A stretch of DNA of 43,136 nucleotides, from NCBI GenBank assembly GCA_018269055.1, contig JAFDVI010000018.1:1-43136 (forward strand), written 5' to 3'. Within the stretch, counting starts at the first letter, position 1. Each line of letters opens with the position of its first letter. The notes beneath the pieces are model-generated. The model saw only the letters and a program-made list of their open reading frames with translations, searched no databases and was not told the origin of the DNA. Shown here in pieces: positions 10,159 to 19,088 of this stretch. The stretch comes from Acidobacteriota bacterium (GTDB taxonomy: Bacteria > Acidobacteriota > Blastocatellia > RBC074). Position numbers and translations under genes: made by a program.

Positions 10159-11799
10159 ATGCTGCAAAAATTCAGAGTCGCGCTGCTCTGTTTAACATTG
10201 CTGGTCAGCCCGCTCGCCAGTTTTGCCCAAGGTCCCGCCGCCGCGCCTGATCCCGACGTTCAAGCCAAAATCCGCAAAGAAGGCATGGATAATTCGCAAA
10301 TCATGCATGTCATGCACTATTTCACAGACGTGTACGGCCCGCGCTTGACCGGTTCGCCCAACCACGAAAATGCCGCCAAATGGGCGGTCAAGGAAATGAC
10401 CAGTTGGGGGTTCGCCAACGCGCATTTGGAACCGTGGGATTTCGGGCATCCTGGTTGGTTGAATGAACGCGCTTCGGGGTACGTGTTGTCGCCTTTCAAG
10501 GATTCGCTGGTGTTTGAAGTTCTGGCCTGGACGCCAAGCACAAAGGGAACCGTCACCGGGCAGGCGTATCAAATGATTCCGCCCGCTTCGCCGACCGAAG
10601 AGGAATTCAATGCCTTTCTGGACACCGAGAAGCAGAAGGTCAAAGGCAAAATCGTGTTCGTCGGCAAACACGTTGTCATTCCGGTCAACATGCAGCCGGA
10701 AAACAAACGCATGACCGATGAACAAGCCAAAGCCCGTTTTTCAGGCGGCGGCGGCCCAGGCGGCCCAGCCAATGCCAGACGCCAACCGCCTCCGGCGCAA
10801 CAACCCGGCCAACCGCGTAAACTTTCCGCGCGTGAAGTCAACCAACGCGCTGGCGAATTTCTGGCTGCCAACGGCGCGTTGATGATGGTCGTGGACACCG
10901 CCAACGAAGGCCGCATGGAACAGCGCCGCGTGCGCGCATTCAACAATCGCAACTTCGATCCGGCGAAATATCTGCCCACCGCCGTCATGAGCAACGAAGA
11001 TTACGGACGCATCACGCGTATTTTGGCCGACGGCACGCCGGTCGAACTGGAATTCAACATCGTCAACCATGATTATCCCGCAGGCAAAACTTCGTACAAC
11101 ACGATTGCCGAAATCCCCGGCACAGACAAAAAAGATGAAGTGATCATGCTGGGCGGCCATTTGGATTCGTGGCATTCGGCGACCGGTGCAACCGACAACG
11201 CCATCGGATGCGCGACGATGATGGAAGCCGCGCGCATCATCAACGCGCTGGTTAAATCCGGCGCAATCAAAGCGCCGCGCCGCACGATCCGCGTCGCCCT
11301 GTGGAGCGGCGAAGAACAAGGCCTGCTCGGTTCGCAAGCCTACGTCAAAGAACATTTCGGTTCTGCGGAAAATCCAAAACCGGATTTCGCCAAATTCGGC
11401 GGCTATTTCAACATTGATTCGGGGACCGGCAAGGCGCGCGGTATGAGCGTCTTTGGCCCGGACGATGTCAACACGGATTTGCGTGCAGTGTTGACTCCGT
11501 TTGAAGACTTCGGGTTTTATGGTGTGCTGCCTTCGCGCAGCCGCGCGCTCGGTGGTTCGGACAACACCTCGTTCAGCCAGGCCGGATTGCCCGGCATCGG
11601 CGTCGGCCAGGATCCGATTGAGTATTTCAACGTCACCTGGCATACGAACCTGGACACCTACGAACGTATCATCGAAGACGACGCCAAGAAATCGGCGATC
11701 ATCATCGCTGCTGCGCTGTATCATTTGGCAATGAGCGACAAGATGCTGCCGCGTTTCGCCGCGGATCAAATGCCCGCTCTGCCGCCTGCGCGTCCGTAA
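10159..11799 (+). CDS. Secreted M28-family zinc metallopeptidase
   Basis: A 546-residue exported aminopeptidase-like enzyme. A signal peptide ([17 protein letters not shown]) ends near residue 24. The two-zinc site of family M28 is complete: His334 (GGHLDSW), Asp346 (ATDNA), Glu385/Glu386 ([10 protein letters not shown]), Asp420 (NIDSGTG) and His495 (WHTNLDTY). Between the N-terminal part and the catalytic part lies a Pro/Gly/Gln-rich spacer (about residues 195-220), inside what is probably a PA-like domain. AAGGAG precedes the ATG. It probably trims amino acids from peptides in the periplasm or outside the cell. It is monocistronic, with a repeat element upstream and another downstream. Confidence 0.9.
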   Translation: MLQKFRVALLCLTLLVSPLASFAQGPAAAPDPDVQAKIRKEGMDNSQIMHVMHYFTDVYGPRLTGSPNHENAAKWAVKEMTSWGFANAHLEPWDFGHPGWLNERASGYVLSPFKDSLVFEVLAWTPSTKGTVTGQAYQMIPPASPTEEEFNAFLDTEKQKVKGKIVFVGKHVVIPVNMQPENKRMTDEQAKARFSGGGGPGGPANARRQPPPAQQPGQPRKLSAREVNQRAGEFLAANGALMMVVDTANEGRMEQRRVRAFNNRNFDPAKYLPTAVMSNEDYGRITRILADGTPVELEFNIVNHDYPAGKTSYNTIAEIPGTDKKDEVIMLGGHLDSWHSATGATDNAIGCATMMEAARIINALVKSGAIKAPRRTIRVALWSGEEQGLLGSQAYVKEHFGSAENPKPDFAKFGGYFNIDSGTGKARGMSVFGPDDVNTDLRAVLTPFEDFGFYGVLPSRSRALGGSDNTSFSQAGLPGIGVGQDPIEYFNVTWHTNLDTYERIIEDDAKKSAIIIAAALYHLAMSDKMLPRFAADQMPALPPARP

Positions 11800-11809
11800 G
11801 CTTTGAATC

Positions 11810-12104
11810 AAAAGCAAAAGGCAAAGTAACTGCCCAGCCCCAACGGGGCAAAATAAAATAGCCCAGTGCAACGCACTGGGAATGCATGCAAGTAGAACCA
11901 AAAGCCCTGAAAGGGCGCAATCAGCTTGTTGATTTCGCCCCGTTGGGGCTTGCCAGAAAATTGACCATCACCCGGTGCGATGCACCGGGCTTTTACAGTC
12001 CGCCCCTTTGGGGCTGAGCAGTTACAAAGCAAATATCAATAGTCAAAGATGAGAAGCGGGTCAGGCTTTCGACTTTTGACTTTTGATATTTGCCTTTTGC
12101 TTTT
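11810..12104. repeat. Outer 16-bp inverted repeat framing the hairpin element
   Basis: AAAAGCAAAAGGCAAA at 11810-11825 is the exact reverse complement of 12089-12104. An inner pair, GCAAATATCAATAGTC against GACTTTTGATATTTGC, lies nearby. Together they surround the 200-bp element at 11826-12025, so this 429-nt gap between genes is almost entirely filled by nested repeats. Confidence 0.65.
11826..12025. repeat. 200-bp MITE-like element of two inverted three-hairpin units
   Basis: The ends GTAACTGCCCAGCCCC (11826-11841) and 12010-12025 are inverted repeats with one mismatch. Inside are six short hairpins, all with 3-nt loops: 11837-11849, 11862-11880, 11904-11916, 11937-11949, 11971-11989 and 12002-12014. 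Read from either end the order is the same (5-bp, 8-bp, 5-bp stems), so the right half is a diverged inverted copy of the left half. No open frame of interest lies inside. Confidence 0.75.
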
Positions 12105-12228
12105 TGCCCTCCCTCTGATCTTTTTCAGCCAACTACTAAAGAATTGAAACTTCGGTTTTCCGTTCAACGTTTGACAGCGCGTCTCAGTAGAAAATTTGTT
12201 ACCGATTCACAACCCGTAGGAGAAAGCT

Positions 12229-13512
12229 ATGACCACCCTTGCTTTCAAACCGCGCGAGCATGTCCGCCAATTTTTTGTAATTGGTGCCGGTTCTTTGCTC
12301 GTTTTGACGCTGCTTGCTCTGTTGTTCCTTCCACGGTTTCACTCCAATCCACTGGCAAACGCGCTTGCGTCTTCGGATTCAACTCCAGCCAATTTGCCAA
12401 CGACTGAAGTCCGTCGAGGAGGTATCAAGAAAACTTTGTTGTTGGATGGAGAATTGCGCGCCGTGCGGTCGCGTACGATTTACTCCGGCGCTTCGGATGA
12501 TGCGAAAATCGTGTACATGCCGCCCGAAGGTACCGTCGTCAAAACTGGAGAGCGCGTTGTGGAATTGGACAGCAGCACGTTTCTGACGCGGATCAAGGAC
12601 ACGGAAGATCGCATCGTCGCCGCCGATAACGAAATCGTCCGCACCGAGTCGCAACAGGAAGCCAGTTTGCGCGATTTGGAAGTCGAACTGAGCAAGTTGT
12701 GGCTGGCGCAGGAACAAGCCAAGCTGAAAGCCAAAATCCCCGCCGAAGTCCAGGCGCGCCGCGAATACCAGGAAGCTCAATTGGCGCTGGAAAAAGCCCG
12801 AACCGAATACAACAACCAACTGGCCAAGATCGAACAGAAGAAAAAAGAATTTGCCGCCGAGTTGCAGGTCAAAACGATTGATAAGCAAAAGCTGCAAGTG
12901 CAACTGGATCGCGCCAAAGCCAATCTGGACGGCATGCGCATCAAGGCTCCTGCGGACGGCATGGTGCTGTACGCCGAACATTGGGAAGGTCGCCGCAAAA
13001 TGCAGGTCGGCGATGTGGTTTGGGGCGGATGGCCGATTGTGCGATTGCCCGATTTGACCGAAATGGAGGTGTTGGCGCTGGTCAACGAAGTGGACGGGCC
13101 GAAACTTTCCATCGGCAGCCGCTGCGAAATCCGCCTGGACAGTTACCCAGACACAGTCATTACCGGCGCGGTCAAGGAAATTTCGCAAACCGCCGTCAAA
13201 GCTGGTTGGCTGTCAAAAGCCAAAATCTTTCGCGTGACGGTTTCACTGGATCGAACCGTGACGGAAATCATGAAGCCGGGTATGTCCGCGCAGGTGTCGG
13301 TCATCATCAACGAAACCGACGCGCAATTGCTGGTGCCTCGCTCGGCGGTGAAATTTGAAGGCGAAACCGCCAACGTCACGCGTATCGAATCCGGCGAAGC
13401 CAAAAATGCACAACGCCCAATTTCCGTCACCATTTTAGGAGCGGACGCCATGAACTATGTCGTCGCCAACAACGGCGCGTTAAAAGAGGGCGACCGAATT
13501 TTGAACCGGTAA
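12229..13512 (+). CDS. HlyD/RND-type periplasmic adaptor subunit, first of three
   Basis: A 427-residue membrane-fusion protein. One N-terminal membrane anchor (about residues 20-42) is followed by a barrel-sandwich half (PEGTVVKTGERVVELD), a long coiled-coil hairpin (about 120-235, rich in Glu/Lys/Gln), the second lipoyl half (IKAPADGMVLYAEHWEG) and a beta-barrel ending in MKPGMSAQVSV. TAGGAGA precedes the ATG. Proteins of this kind link an inner-membrane ABC or RND exporter to an outer-membrane channel. It begins a run with two more adaptors and a MacB-like permease. Confidence 0.85.
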   Translation: MTTLAFKPREHVRQFFVIGAGSLLVLTLLALLFLPRFHSNPLANALASSDSTPANLPTTEVRRGGIKKTLLLDGELRAVRSRTIYSGASDDAKIVYMPPEGTVVKTGERVVELDSSTFLTRIKDTEDRIVAADNEIVRTESQQEASLRDLEVELSKLWLAQEQAKLKAKIPAEVQARREYQEAQLALEKARTEYNNQLAKIEQKKKEFAAELQVKTIDKQKLQVQLDRAKANLDGMRIKAPADGMVLYAEHWEGRRKMQVGDVVWGGWPIVRLPDLTEMEVLALVNEVDGPKLSIGSRCEIRLDSYPDTVITGAVKEISQTAVKAGWLSKAKIFRVTVSLDRTVTEIMKPGMSAQVSVIINETDAQLLVPRSAVKFEGETANVTRIESGEAKNAQRPISVTILGADAMNYVVANNGALKEGDRILNR

Positions 13513-13517
13513 AATCT

Positions 13518-13604
13518 GAATAGACAGGATTGACAGGATTTCTCAGGATTTTTCTTCGCCCGGGTCCGCCAAATCCTGAAAAATCCTGTGAATCCTGTCT
13601 ATTC
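13518..13604. repeat. TCCTGT-type palindromic repeat, copy 2
   Basis: The terminal 14-nt arm GAATAGACAGGATT (13518-13531) is the exact reverse complement of 13591-13604, with further AGGATT / AATCCT words inside. It lies in the gap between the first and second adaptor genes, within the presumed transcript. Confidence 0.8.
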
Positions 13605-13625
13605 CCTCTTCCTTATCAAAAAGTC

Positions 13626-14894
13626 ATGCCGAAACGAACTCGCAGAATCGCAATCAGCCTTGTCGTGCTCGCCGCGTTGGCCGTCGCCGGATACGTTTTG
13701 TTTTTGCCCGGTGGCCAATCGAAATGGCAATCAGTCTTCTCTGCACTGGGGCCCAAAGTCGCAGCCACGGGCGATGAATTCACCGTCGCGGCTCGCACCT
13801 TGAAATTCAGCGTGGACGCGGTGGGTGTGCTCAAAGCCACTTCGACCCAGGATTTTGGCGCGCCGCCGGAATTCGGCAATTACTGGCAATTCCAGATCGT
13901 CAACATGGCTGCGGAAGGCAAACAGGTGAAAACGGGCGATCAGTTGATCGGTTTCGACGCGCAAAAAGTTCGCGACGATTTGCAGCGGTTTCAAAACGAA
14001 CTGGATCAAGCCAACAAGGAACTGGAAAAAACCAAAGTCCAAATTGACCTGGAACGGCAGGAATTGCTGTCGCGACTGGCAGCGGCGGAAAACAATTTTG
14101 AAAAATTGAAGCTGAAGCAAACCAATGACCCGAAATTCGACGTGCCCAACAAAGTCGAAGAAGACCGGCTGGCGCTGGAACAGGCGCGGCGCGAAGTCGA
14201 AGCCTTGAAAGAACGCGTCGAATGGCACAAGAAATCCAGCGAGGCTACTTACCAGATCATCCAGAGCAAAAAGTCGCGCGCCGAAAACAAAGTCACTCAG
14301 ATCAACGACGGCATGAAAAACTTCCAGGCCAAAGCCGACCGCGACGGCGTGGTGATTTACAAAACCAAATGGAATGGCGAACGCTTTCAGGTGGGCGAAA
14401 ATGTCTGGTCGGGCCAGACGATTCTGGAAATTCCCAACCTGACGACAATCATTGCCGAAGCCTTCGTGCCCGAAGTTGACCTGGGCAAAATCAAAATCGG
14501 GCAACGCGCCGAAATCGCAATTGACGCATTTCAGGGAAAATCTTATGCGGGTATGGTCAAAAGCATCGGCACACTGGTTCGTCCCAAAGCCTGGGACATT
14601 CAAAACAAAATCATTGACGTGCAAATCGAACTGGATCAACTGGACGTCGCCACGATGCGTCCCGGCATGAGCAACAAAACCAAGATCGAAACCAGTGCGG
14701 TGGAAAACTGTCTGGCGGTTCCGCTGAAAGCCGTTCGATCAACAGCCGAAGGGTCGCGCGTCAAACTGAAAACTGAACAAGGCTGGCAGGAACACACTGT
14801 CAAGCTGGGCGAATCGAACGGAACCGACATCATCATCACCGAGGGATTGAAAGCGGGCGACAAAATCGCCAGCGATTTTTCCAAAGCAAAATAG
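13626..14894 (+). CDS. HlyD/RND-type periplasmic adaptor subunit, second of three
   Basis: A 422-residue adaptor with an N-terminal anchor (IAISLVVLAALAVAGYVLFL), a coiled-coil hairpin made largely of Glu/Lys/Gln helices (about residues 115-235), a lipoyl-like half (AKADRDGVVIYKTKWNG) and a beta-barrel with MRPGMSNKTKI. I chose the ATG giving MPKRTRRIAI because the upstream in-frame extension is encoded by the palindromic repeat. No good Shine-Dalgarno precedes it. It lies 113 nt after the first adaptor and probably forms hetero-oligomers with the other two, or serves a variant exporter. Confidence 0.83.
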   Translation: MPKRTRRIAISLVVLAALAVAGYVLFLPGGQSKWQSVFSALGPKVAATGDEFTVAARTLKFSVDAVGVLKATSTQDFGAPPEFGNYWQFQIVNMAAEGKQVKTGDQLIGFDAQKVRDDLQRFQNELDQANKELEKTKVQIDLERQELLSRLAAAENNFEKLKLKQTNDPKFDVPNKVEEDRLALEQARREVEALKERVEWHKKSSEATYQIIQSKKSRAENKVTQINDGMKNFQAKADRDGVVIYKTKWNGERFQVGENVWSGQTILEIPNLTTIIAEAFVPEVDLGKIKIGQRAEIAIDAFQGKSYAGMVKSIGTLVRPKAWDIQNKIIDVQIELDQLDVATMRPGMSNKTKIETSAVENCLAVPLKAVRSTAEGSRVKLKTEQGWQEHTVKLGESNGTDIIITEGLKAGDKIASDFSKAK

Positions 14895-14895
14895 C

Positions 14896-14995
14896 CTGGG
14901 TACGCGCAGCTTCCAGCGCGCATCTCGGCAAGTCGCATCTGCGGAACACCGGGCGAATCGCCAAACCATGCAGGCTGGAAGCACTGCGTACCCAG
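14896..14995. repeat. GGGTACGC-type inverted repeat between adaptors 2 and 3
   Basis: CTGGGTACGC (14896-14905) pairs with 14986-14995, and GCTTCCAGC (14909-14917) pairs with 14974-14982, with a 3/3 internal loop between. The 22-nt arms are separated by 56 nt. The element fills the whole gap and ends 4 nt before the ATG of adaptor 3. Confidence 0.8.
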
Positions 14996-14999
14996 ATTT

Positions 15000-16283
15000 A
15001 TGAAACGACTACCCAAATTCGTTCGTATCGCGCTGATCGCTGTTCTGCTGACGGGGTTGGTTTCCGTTGTCATTTACGCCGCTCGGCAAGCATGGCCATC
15101 GGCTGCTTCCGAAGTCCTGCCTCTGACGATGGCGATTCAGCCGCGCGATTTCACCATTCGGATTTCCGCGCAGGGTGAGCTGCAATCTTCGGAATCCATG
15201 ACCATCGCCGTGCCGTTCGTTCCGGTGCAACGGTTGCGCATTGCCAACGTTGTTGCCGATGGTCGCCACGTCAACAAAGGCGATGTGCTGGTCGAATTCG
15301 ATCCGACCGATCTGGATTTGGAAATGCTGGAATACAAATCCAGCCTGGAAGCCGCCAACCAAAAAATTACCAAAGGCGAACTGGCCTCGGGAACGGAAAA
15401 AACCGACATCACCAAAGACAAACGCATTGCCGAACTGGAACTGCAAAAGATCAATGAGTTTTTGCCCAAGGACGACAAAATCTATTCGCGCCGCCAGATC
15501 ATCGAAGGCCAACTCGATAAAGAATTCACGGAACAGAAACTCGTCTTTGCCGACGCGCGGTTGAGCTTGAAAGGCAAAGTTTACACCCTGGACGAAGCCA
15601 TCCTGTTGCTGGAACGCCAGCAAGCCAACAGCAAAATCGGCCAAGTGGAACGCGCGTTGACATCGTTGAAACTCCTTTCGCCCGCTTCGGGCATTGTCGT
15701 TTACACCAACCCGGATTTCTTTTTTGGCGGGTTCACCATTCAACCCGGACGCACCGTGTACATCGGACAAACGCTGTTCAATCTGGTCAATCCCGACAAG
15801 ATGGAAGCCAAATGCTTCGTGCTGGAAAAAGATGCGGGTGAATTGAAAACAGGACAGCCCGTCACGGTTTCACTTGATCCGTTTCCAGGCGTGACGTTCA
15901 CCGGCAAAGTCAAAAGCATTGACAACCTGGCGCGTCCGATTGATCGCGATTCGCCGGTCAAATACTTCCAAACCATTGTGTCGCTCGACAAAAACGACGT
16001 GAACCTGATGAAACCCGGCGTCAAACTGAAAGCCGAAATCAGCGCGACTTCACTGCAATCGGTGGTCGTCGTCCCGCGCAGCGCCGTGGTCAAAAAAGAA
16101 TCCGATTATTTTGTGTACATCGTCAAAGGCGCAGGCCAGTTCGACCCCGTCAAGGTCAAGCTCGGCCAGGGCGATTTGATCCAGGTCGTCGTCACCGAAG
16201 GACTGCAAGCCGGACAGACGCTGGCGCTGAACCCTCCGGATGTAAAACGCGAAACCAAAGACGAGGCGAAAAAAGACAAATGA
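15000..16283 (+). CDS. HlyD/RND-type periplasmic adaptor subunit, third of three
   Basis: A 427-residue adaptor with an N-terminal anchor (VRIALIAVLLTGLVSVVIYA), a lipoyl half (VADGRHVNKGDVLVEFDP), a coiled-coil hairpin region, the second half (LLSPASGIVVYTNPDFFFGG) and a barrel ending MKPGVKLKAEI. The C-terminus is Lys/Glu-rich. Its stop overlaps the permease start (ATGA at 16280-16283), so the two are translationally coupled and this adaptor is the most likely direct partner of the permease. No Shine-Dalgarno is visible because the upstream repeat abuts the start. Confidence 0.85.
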   Translation: MKRLPKFVRIALIAVLLTGLVSVVIYAARQAWPSAASEVLPLTMAIQPRDFTIRISAQGELQSSESMTIAVPFVPVQRLRIANVVADGRHVNKGDVLVEFDPTDLDLEMLEYKSSLEAANQKITKGELASGTEKTDITKDKRIAELELQKINEFLPKDDKIYSRRQIIEGQLDKEFTEQKLVFADARLSLKGKVYTLDEAILLLERQQANSKIGQVERALTSLKLLSPASGIVVYTNPDFFFGGFTIQPGRTVYIGQTLFNLVNPDKMEAKCFVLEKDAGELKTGQPVTVSLDPFPGVTFTGKVKSIDNLARPIDRDSPVKYFQTIVSLDKNDVNLMKPGVKLKAEISATSLQSVVVVPRSAVVKKESDYFVYIVKGAGQFDPVKVKLGQGDLIQVVVTEGLQAGQTLALNPPDVKRETKDEAKKDK

Positions 16284-17518
16284 GACATCTGAACGAAATC
16301 GGGTTGGCTGTCGGCAATTTGACCAGTCACAAGTTGCGCACGTTTTTAACGATGCTGGGCATGATTTTCGGCGTCGGCGCGGTCATCGCTATGCTGTCCA
16401 TCGGCGCGGGAGCAGAAAAGGAAAGTTTGCGCATCATTGACACGATGGGATTGCGCAACGTCATCGTCAAAGACCGCGAAATGAAGGACGAAGACCTGAA
16501 AAAGATTCGCGAAAATTCCATCGGCCTCAGCTTGCGCGACGTGAAAGCCATCAACGATGTCACGCCCGACCTGGAAACTTATTCCGCGCGCAAACGGGTC
16601 AAGACGTTTCAAGTGTTTTCCTTCAAAGGCAAAAGCGACGATTCCAACGTGGTCGGCGTCACGCCGAGCTATTTCCGGCTGGCGCGATATGATCTGGCCG
16701 AAGGCAGCTTCATTTCTGAAACCGATCAAAAAGATTACGAACAGTTTTGCGTCATCGGGTCGCGCGTCAAACAGAAACTTTTTGGCACGCAATCACCGCT
16801 TGGCCAGACGATCAAAATTGACAAGATGTGGTTCACGGTCATCGGCGTGCTGGCCGACAACAATCTGGCCAAAGACGAATTTGAAGGCGTCAAGCTGCAG
16901 GATTTCAGCAACGACATTTACATTCCGCTGGCGACGGCGTTGAAAAAATTCGAGTTGAAACGCTTTGAATCCGAACTCGACGAAATCGTCGTCAGTTTGA
17001 AAAACACAGACGCGCTGAAATCGAGCGCCGTGTTGATCAGCCAGGTCTTGGCAAACACGCACGGGCAAGCCGACGATTATTCCATCGTCGTCCCGCGCGA
17101 ATTGCTGGAACAGAATCAACGCACGCAACGGATTTTCAACATCGTCATGAGTTGCATCGCCAGCATTTCGCTACTGGTGGGCGGCATCGGCATTATGAAC
17201 ATCATGCTGGCCAACATTCTGGAACGAACGCGCGAAATCGGCGTTCGGCGCGCGATTGGCGCTCGGCGGCGAGACATCTGGCAACAGTTTTTGATCGAAG
17301 CCTTAACCATCAGCTTCGTCGGCGGAGTTATCGGCGTGATGTTTGGCTTTGCGGCGTCGCGCGTGGTGGCGCTGTATGCGGAATGGAACACCGTCGTGAC
17401 GGGAACTTCGATTGCGATGTCGTTCGGCGTGTCGGCGGCTGTGGGCTTGATCTTCGGGTTGTATCCGGCGGTGCGGGCTTCCAGATTGGACCCTGTTGAA
17501 GCGTTGCGCTACGAATAA
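16280..17518 (+). CDS. MacB-like ABC transporter permease (FtsX domain)
   Basis: A 412-residue permease of the MacB/FtsX type. One N-terminal membrane segment (LGMIFGVGAVIAMLSIGAGA) is followed by a periplasmic MacB_PCD domain (about residues 50-270) and a C-terminal FtsX domain with three membrane helices. The latter includes the coupling-helix segment LERTREIGVRRAIGARRRDI. There is no nucleotide-binding domain in the protein and no ATPase gene beside it, so it must pair with an ATPase encoded elsewhere. With the adaptors it would form a mechanotransmitting export machine for a peptide, lipid or small molecule. Confidence 0.88.
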   Translation: MRHLNEIGLAVGNLTSHKLRTFLTMLGMIFGVGAVIAMLSIGAGAEKESLRIIDTMGLRNVIVKDREMKDEDLKKIRENSIGLSLRDVKAINDVTPDLETYSARKRVKTFQVFSFKGKSDDSNVVGVTPSYFRLARYDLAEGSFISETDQKDYEQFCVIGSRVKQKLFGTQSPLGQTIKIDKMWFTVIGVLADNNLAKDEFEGVKLQDFSNDIYIPLATALKKFELKRFESELDEIVVSLKNTDALKSSAVLISQVLANTHGQADDYSIVVPRELLEQNQRTQRIFNIVMSCIASISLLVGGIGIMNIMLANILERTREIGVRRAIGARRRDIWQQFLIEALTISFVGGVIGVMFGFAASRVVALYAEWNTVVTGTSIAMSFGVSAAVGLIFGLYPAVRASRLDPVEALRYE

Positions 17519-17536
17519 CCTGACAAAGCCATTACA

Positions 17537-17587
17537 GAAATGGGAGCTATGAGGAAACAAAGTTTGTTTTCCCATAGCTCCCATTTC
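17537..17587. terminator. Near-perfect 51-bp palindrome, probable bidirectional terminator
   Basis: Two 25-nt arms (17537-17561 and 17563-17587) match at all but two positions around a single central base; the outer 15 bp (GAAATGGGAGCTATG) are perfect. It lies between the converging permease and oxidoreductase genes, so a transcript from either side would form a long hairpin. A third partial copy (ATAGCTCCCATT) follows at about 17592. Confidence 0.65.
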
Positions 17588-17625
17588 TCATATAGCTCCC
17601 ATTGGTATGCCAGAGAAAAGCCTGC

Positions 17626-18984
17626 CTAGCTGACTTTCGGATGCACCCAGGGTTTGCGGTATTCGCGCTGAAGCAGTTTGTTGGCTTCGGCGTCTCCGAC
17701 CACCTTCAGCTTCTGCGAATCCCACGTTAGCGAACGTCCCAGCTTCATCGAGTTATTGGCCAAAATGCAGCTTGCCGTAGAAATAAATCCCTGTTCGATG
17801 TCCGCCACAGGTTTTTCGCGCGTTTCGATGCAATGCAGCAGGTTTTTCATGTGGCCGCGAATGGCTGGTGCGACGTGTTTTTCCAAATCCTTTTCGACCT
17901 TGTCTATCGGATACTCCTCAAGCTCCATCTTCACATCCTGATGAATCGGCTGTTCGTTCTTATTCGCCGGAATGTAGTCGTAACTCATGACGCTGGCTTT
18001 GAGCGTTCCTTTGTCGCCATAAATCGTCGCGCCCCACGGATATTGCGGATCGGGCGCGGTGCCATACGTGCGATGTGTCCAGACGACCGGAAATTCCGGA
18101 AAGTTGAACGTTGCCGTTTGCGTGTCGGTGATGTTCGCCTTGCTCTTTTTATCAATCAAAATGCCGCCGTTTGAGGTGATTTCCGTCGGCCAACCCAGCC
18201 CCAGCATCCAGCGAACCATATCCAGCATGTGAATGCACATATCGCCCATAATGCCGTTGCCATATTCCATGAAAGCTCGCCAGCGGCGCGGATGCACCAG
18301 CGCGTTATAAGGCCGCAGCGGCGCGGGGCCAGTCCACATTTCATAATCCAGGTAATCCGGCGGCGCAGTGTCCGGTGGATTTTCCGTCGCGCGCATGTGG
18401 TAGTAACAGTAAACTTCCGCCAAACCGATTTTGCCCAGCTTGCCCGGTTTGATGACCTTTTCGATGGCGTCAATCAAGTGCGGCGTCGAACGGCGCTGCG
18501 TGCCGACCTGAACGACTCGGTTGTGTTTGCGCGCGGCGGCCAACATCGCCTGGCCTTCGACCACGTCAACGCTGATGGGTTTTTGGACGTAAATGTCCGC
18601 GCCGGCTTCGCAAGCGGCGATCATTGCCAGCGCGTGCCAATGATCCGGCGTGGCGATCAAGCAAATGTCCAAATCTTTTTCCTTGAGCATTTCGCGATAA
18701 TCGCTGTAAGTGCGCGGAGTTTTTTTCGATTCCTGGCGGCTGGCTACCGTTTCGGCGCAATCGGCCAGCATCTTTTTATCCACGTCGCACAGCGAAACGA
18801 CTTCGACGGGCGCAACCTGCAACAACCGGAACAAATCGGATTTGCCGTACCAACCGGTGCCAATCAATCCGACGCGGGGTTTCTTTTGCGCAAACTCTTC
18901 TTCGTACGGATAGTTTCGACGTAAGACTGCCGGAGCGAATGCCATGCCTGCCGCACTCGCTTGTAAAAACTCTCTACGTTTCAT
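17626..18984 (-). CDS. Tat-exported Gfo/Idh/MocA-family oxidoreductase
   Basis: A 452-residue NAD(P)-dependent oxidoreductase. The N-terminus MKRREFLQASAAGMAFAPAV is a twin-arginine signal, so it is exported folded. A Rossmann fold follows (RVGLIGTGWYGKSDLF), then ATPDHWHALAM and the catalytic-lysine segment GADIYVQKPIS. The C-terminal part has the substrate-side NGIMGDMCIHMLDMVRWMLG. Homologues act on sugars or inositols. I placed the start at the ATG preceded by CAGGAG. Exported members with this layout are common in Acidobacteriota and Planctomycetota; the substrate is unknown. Confidence 0.88.
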   Translation of the reverse strand: MKRREFLQASAAGMAFAPAVLRRNYPYEEEFAQKKPRVGLIGTGWYGKSDLFRLLQVAPVEVVSLCDVDKKMLADCAETVASRQESKKTPRTYSDYREMLKEKDLDICLIATPDHWHALAMIAACEAGADIYVQKPISVDVVEGQAMLAAARKHNRVVQVGTQRRSTPHLIDAIEKVIKPGKLGKIGLAEVYCYYHMRATENPPDTAPPDYLDYEMWTGPAPLRPYNALVHPRRWRAFMEYGNGIMGDMCIHMLDMVRWMLGLGWPTEITSNGGILIDKKSKANITDTQTATFNFPEFPVVWTHRTYGTAPDPQYPWGATIYGDKGTLKASVMSYDYIPANKNEQPIHQDVKMELEEYPIDKVEKDLEKHVAPAIRGHMKNLLHCIETREKPVADIEQGFISTASCILANNSMKLGRSLTWDSQKLKVVGDAEANKLLQREYRKPWVHPKVS

Positions 18985-19088
18985 AAGCGTTGCTCCTGAA
19001 TGATGGAAGTGTTGGGAAACTTGATCGGGCGAATTGTTTGCCGTTTTTGCGGAAGATGCAATACTTGTTGGTCGGAGTGGAGAAAGAT

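Noticed and set aside
10741..11901. Minus-strand open frame (386 codons) opposite the M28 peptidase
   Set aside because: The sense-strand frame has a signal peptide, ribosome binding site and full zinc ligands; the antisense frame has none of these.
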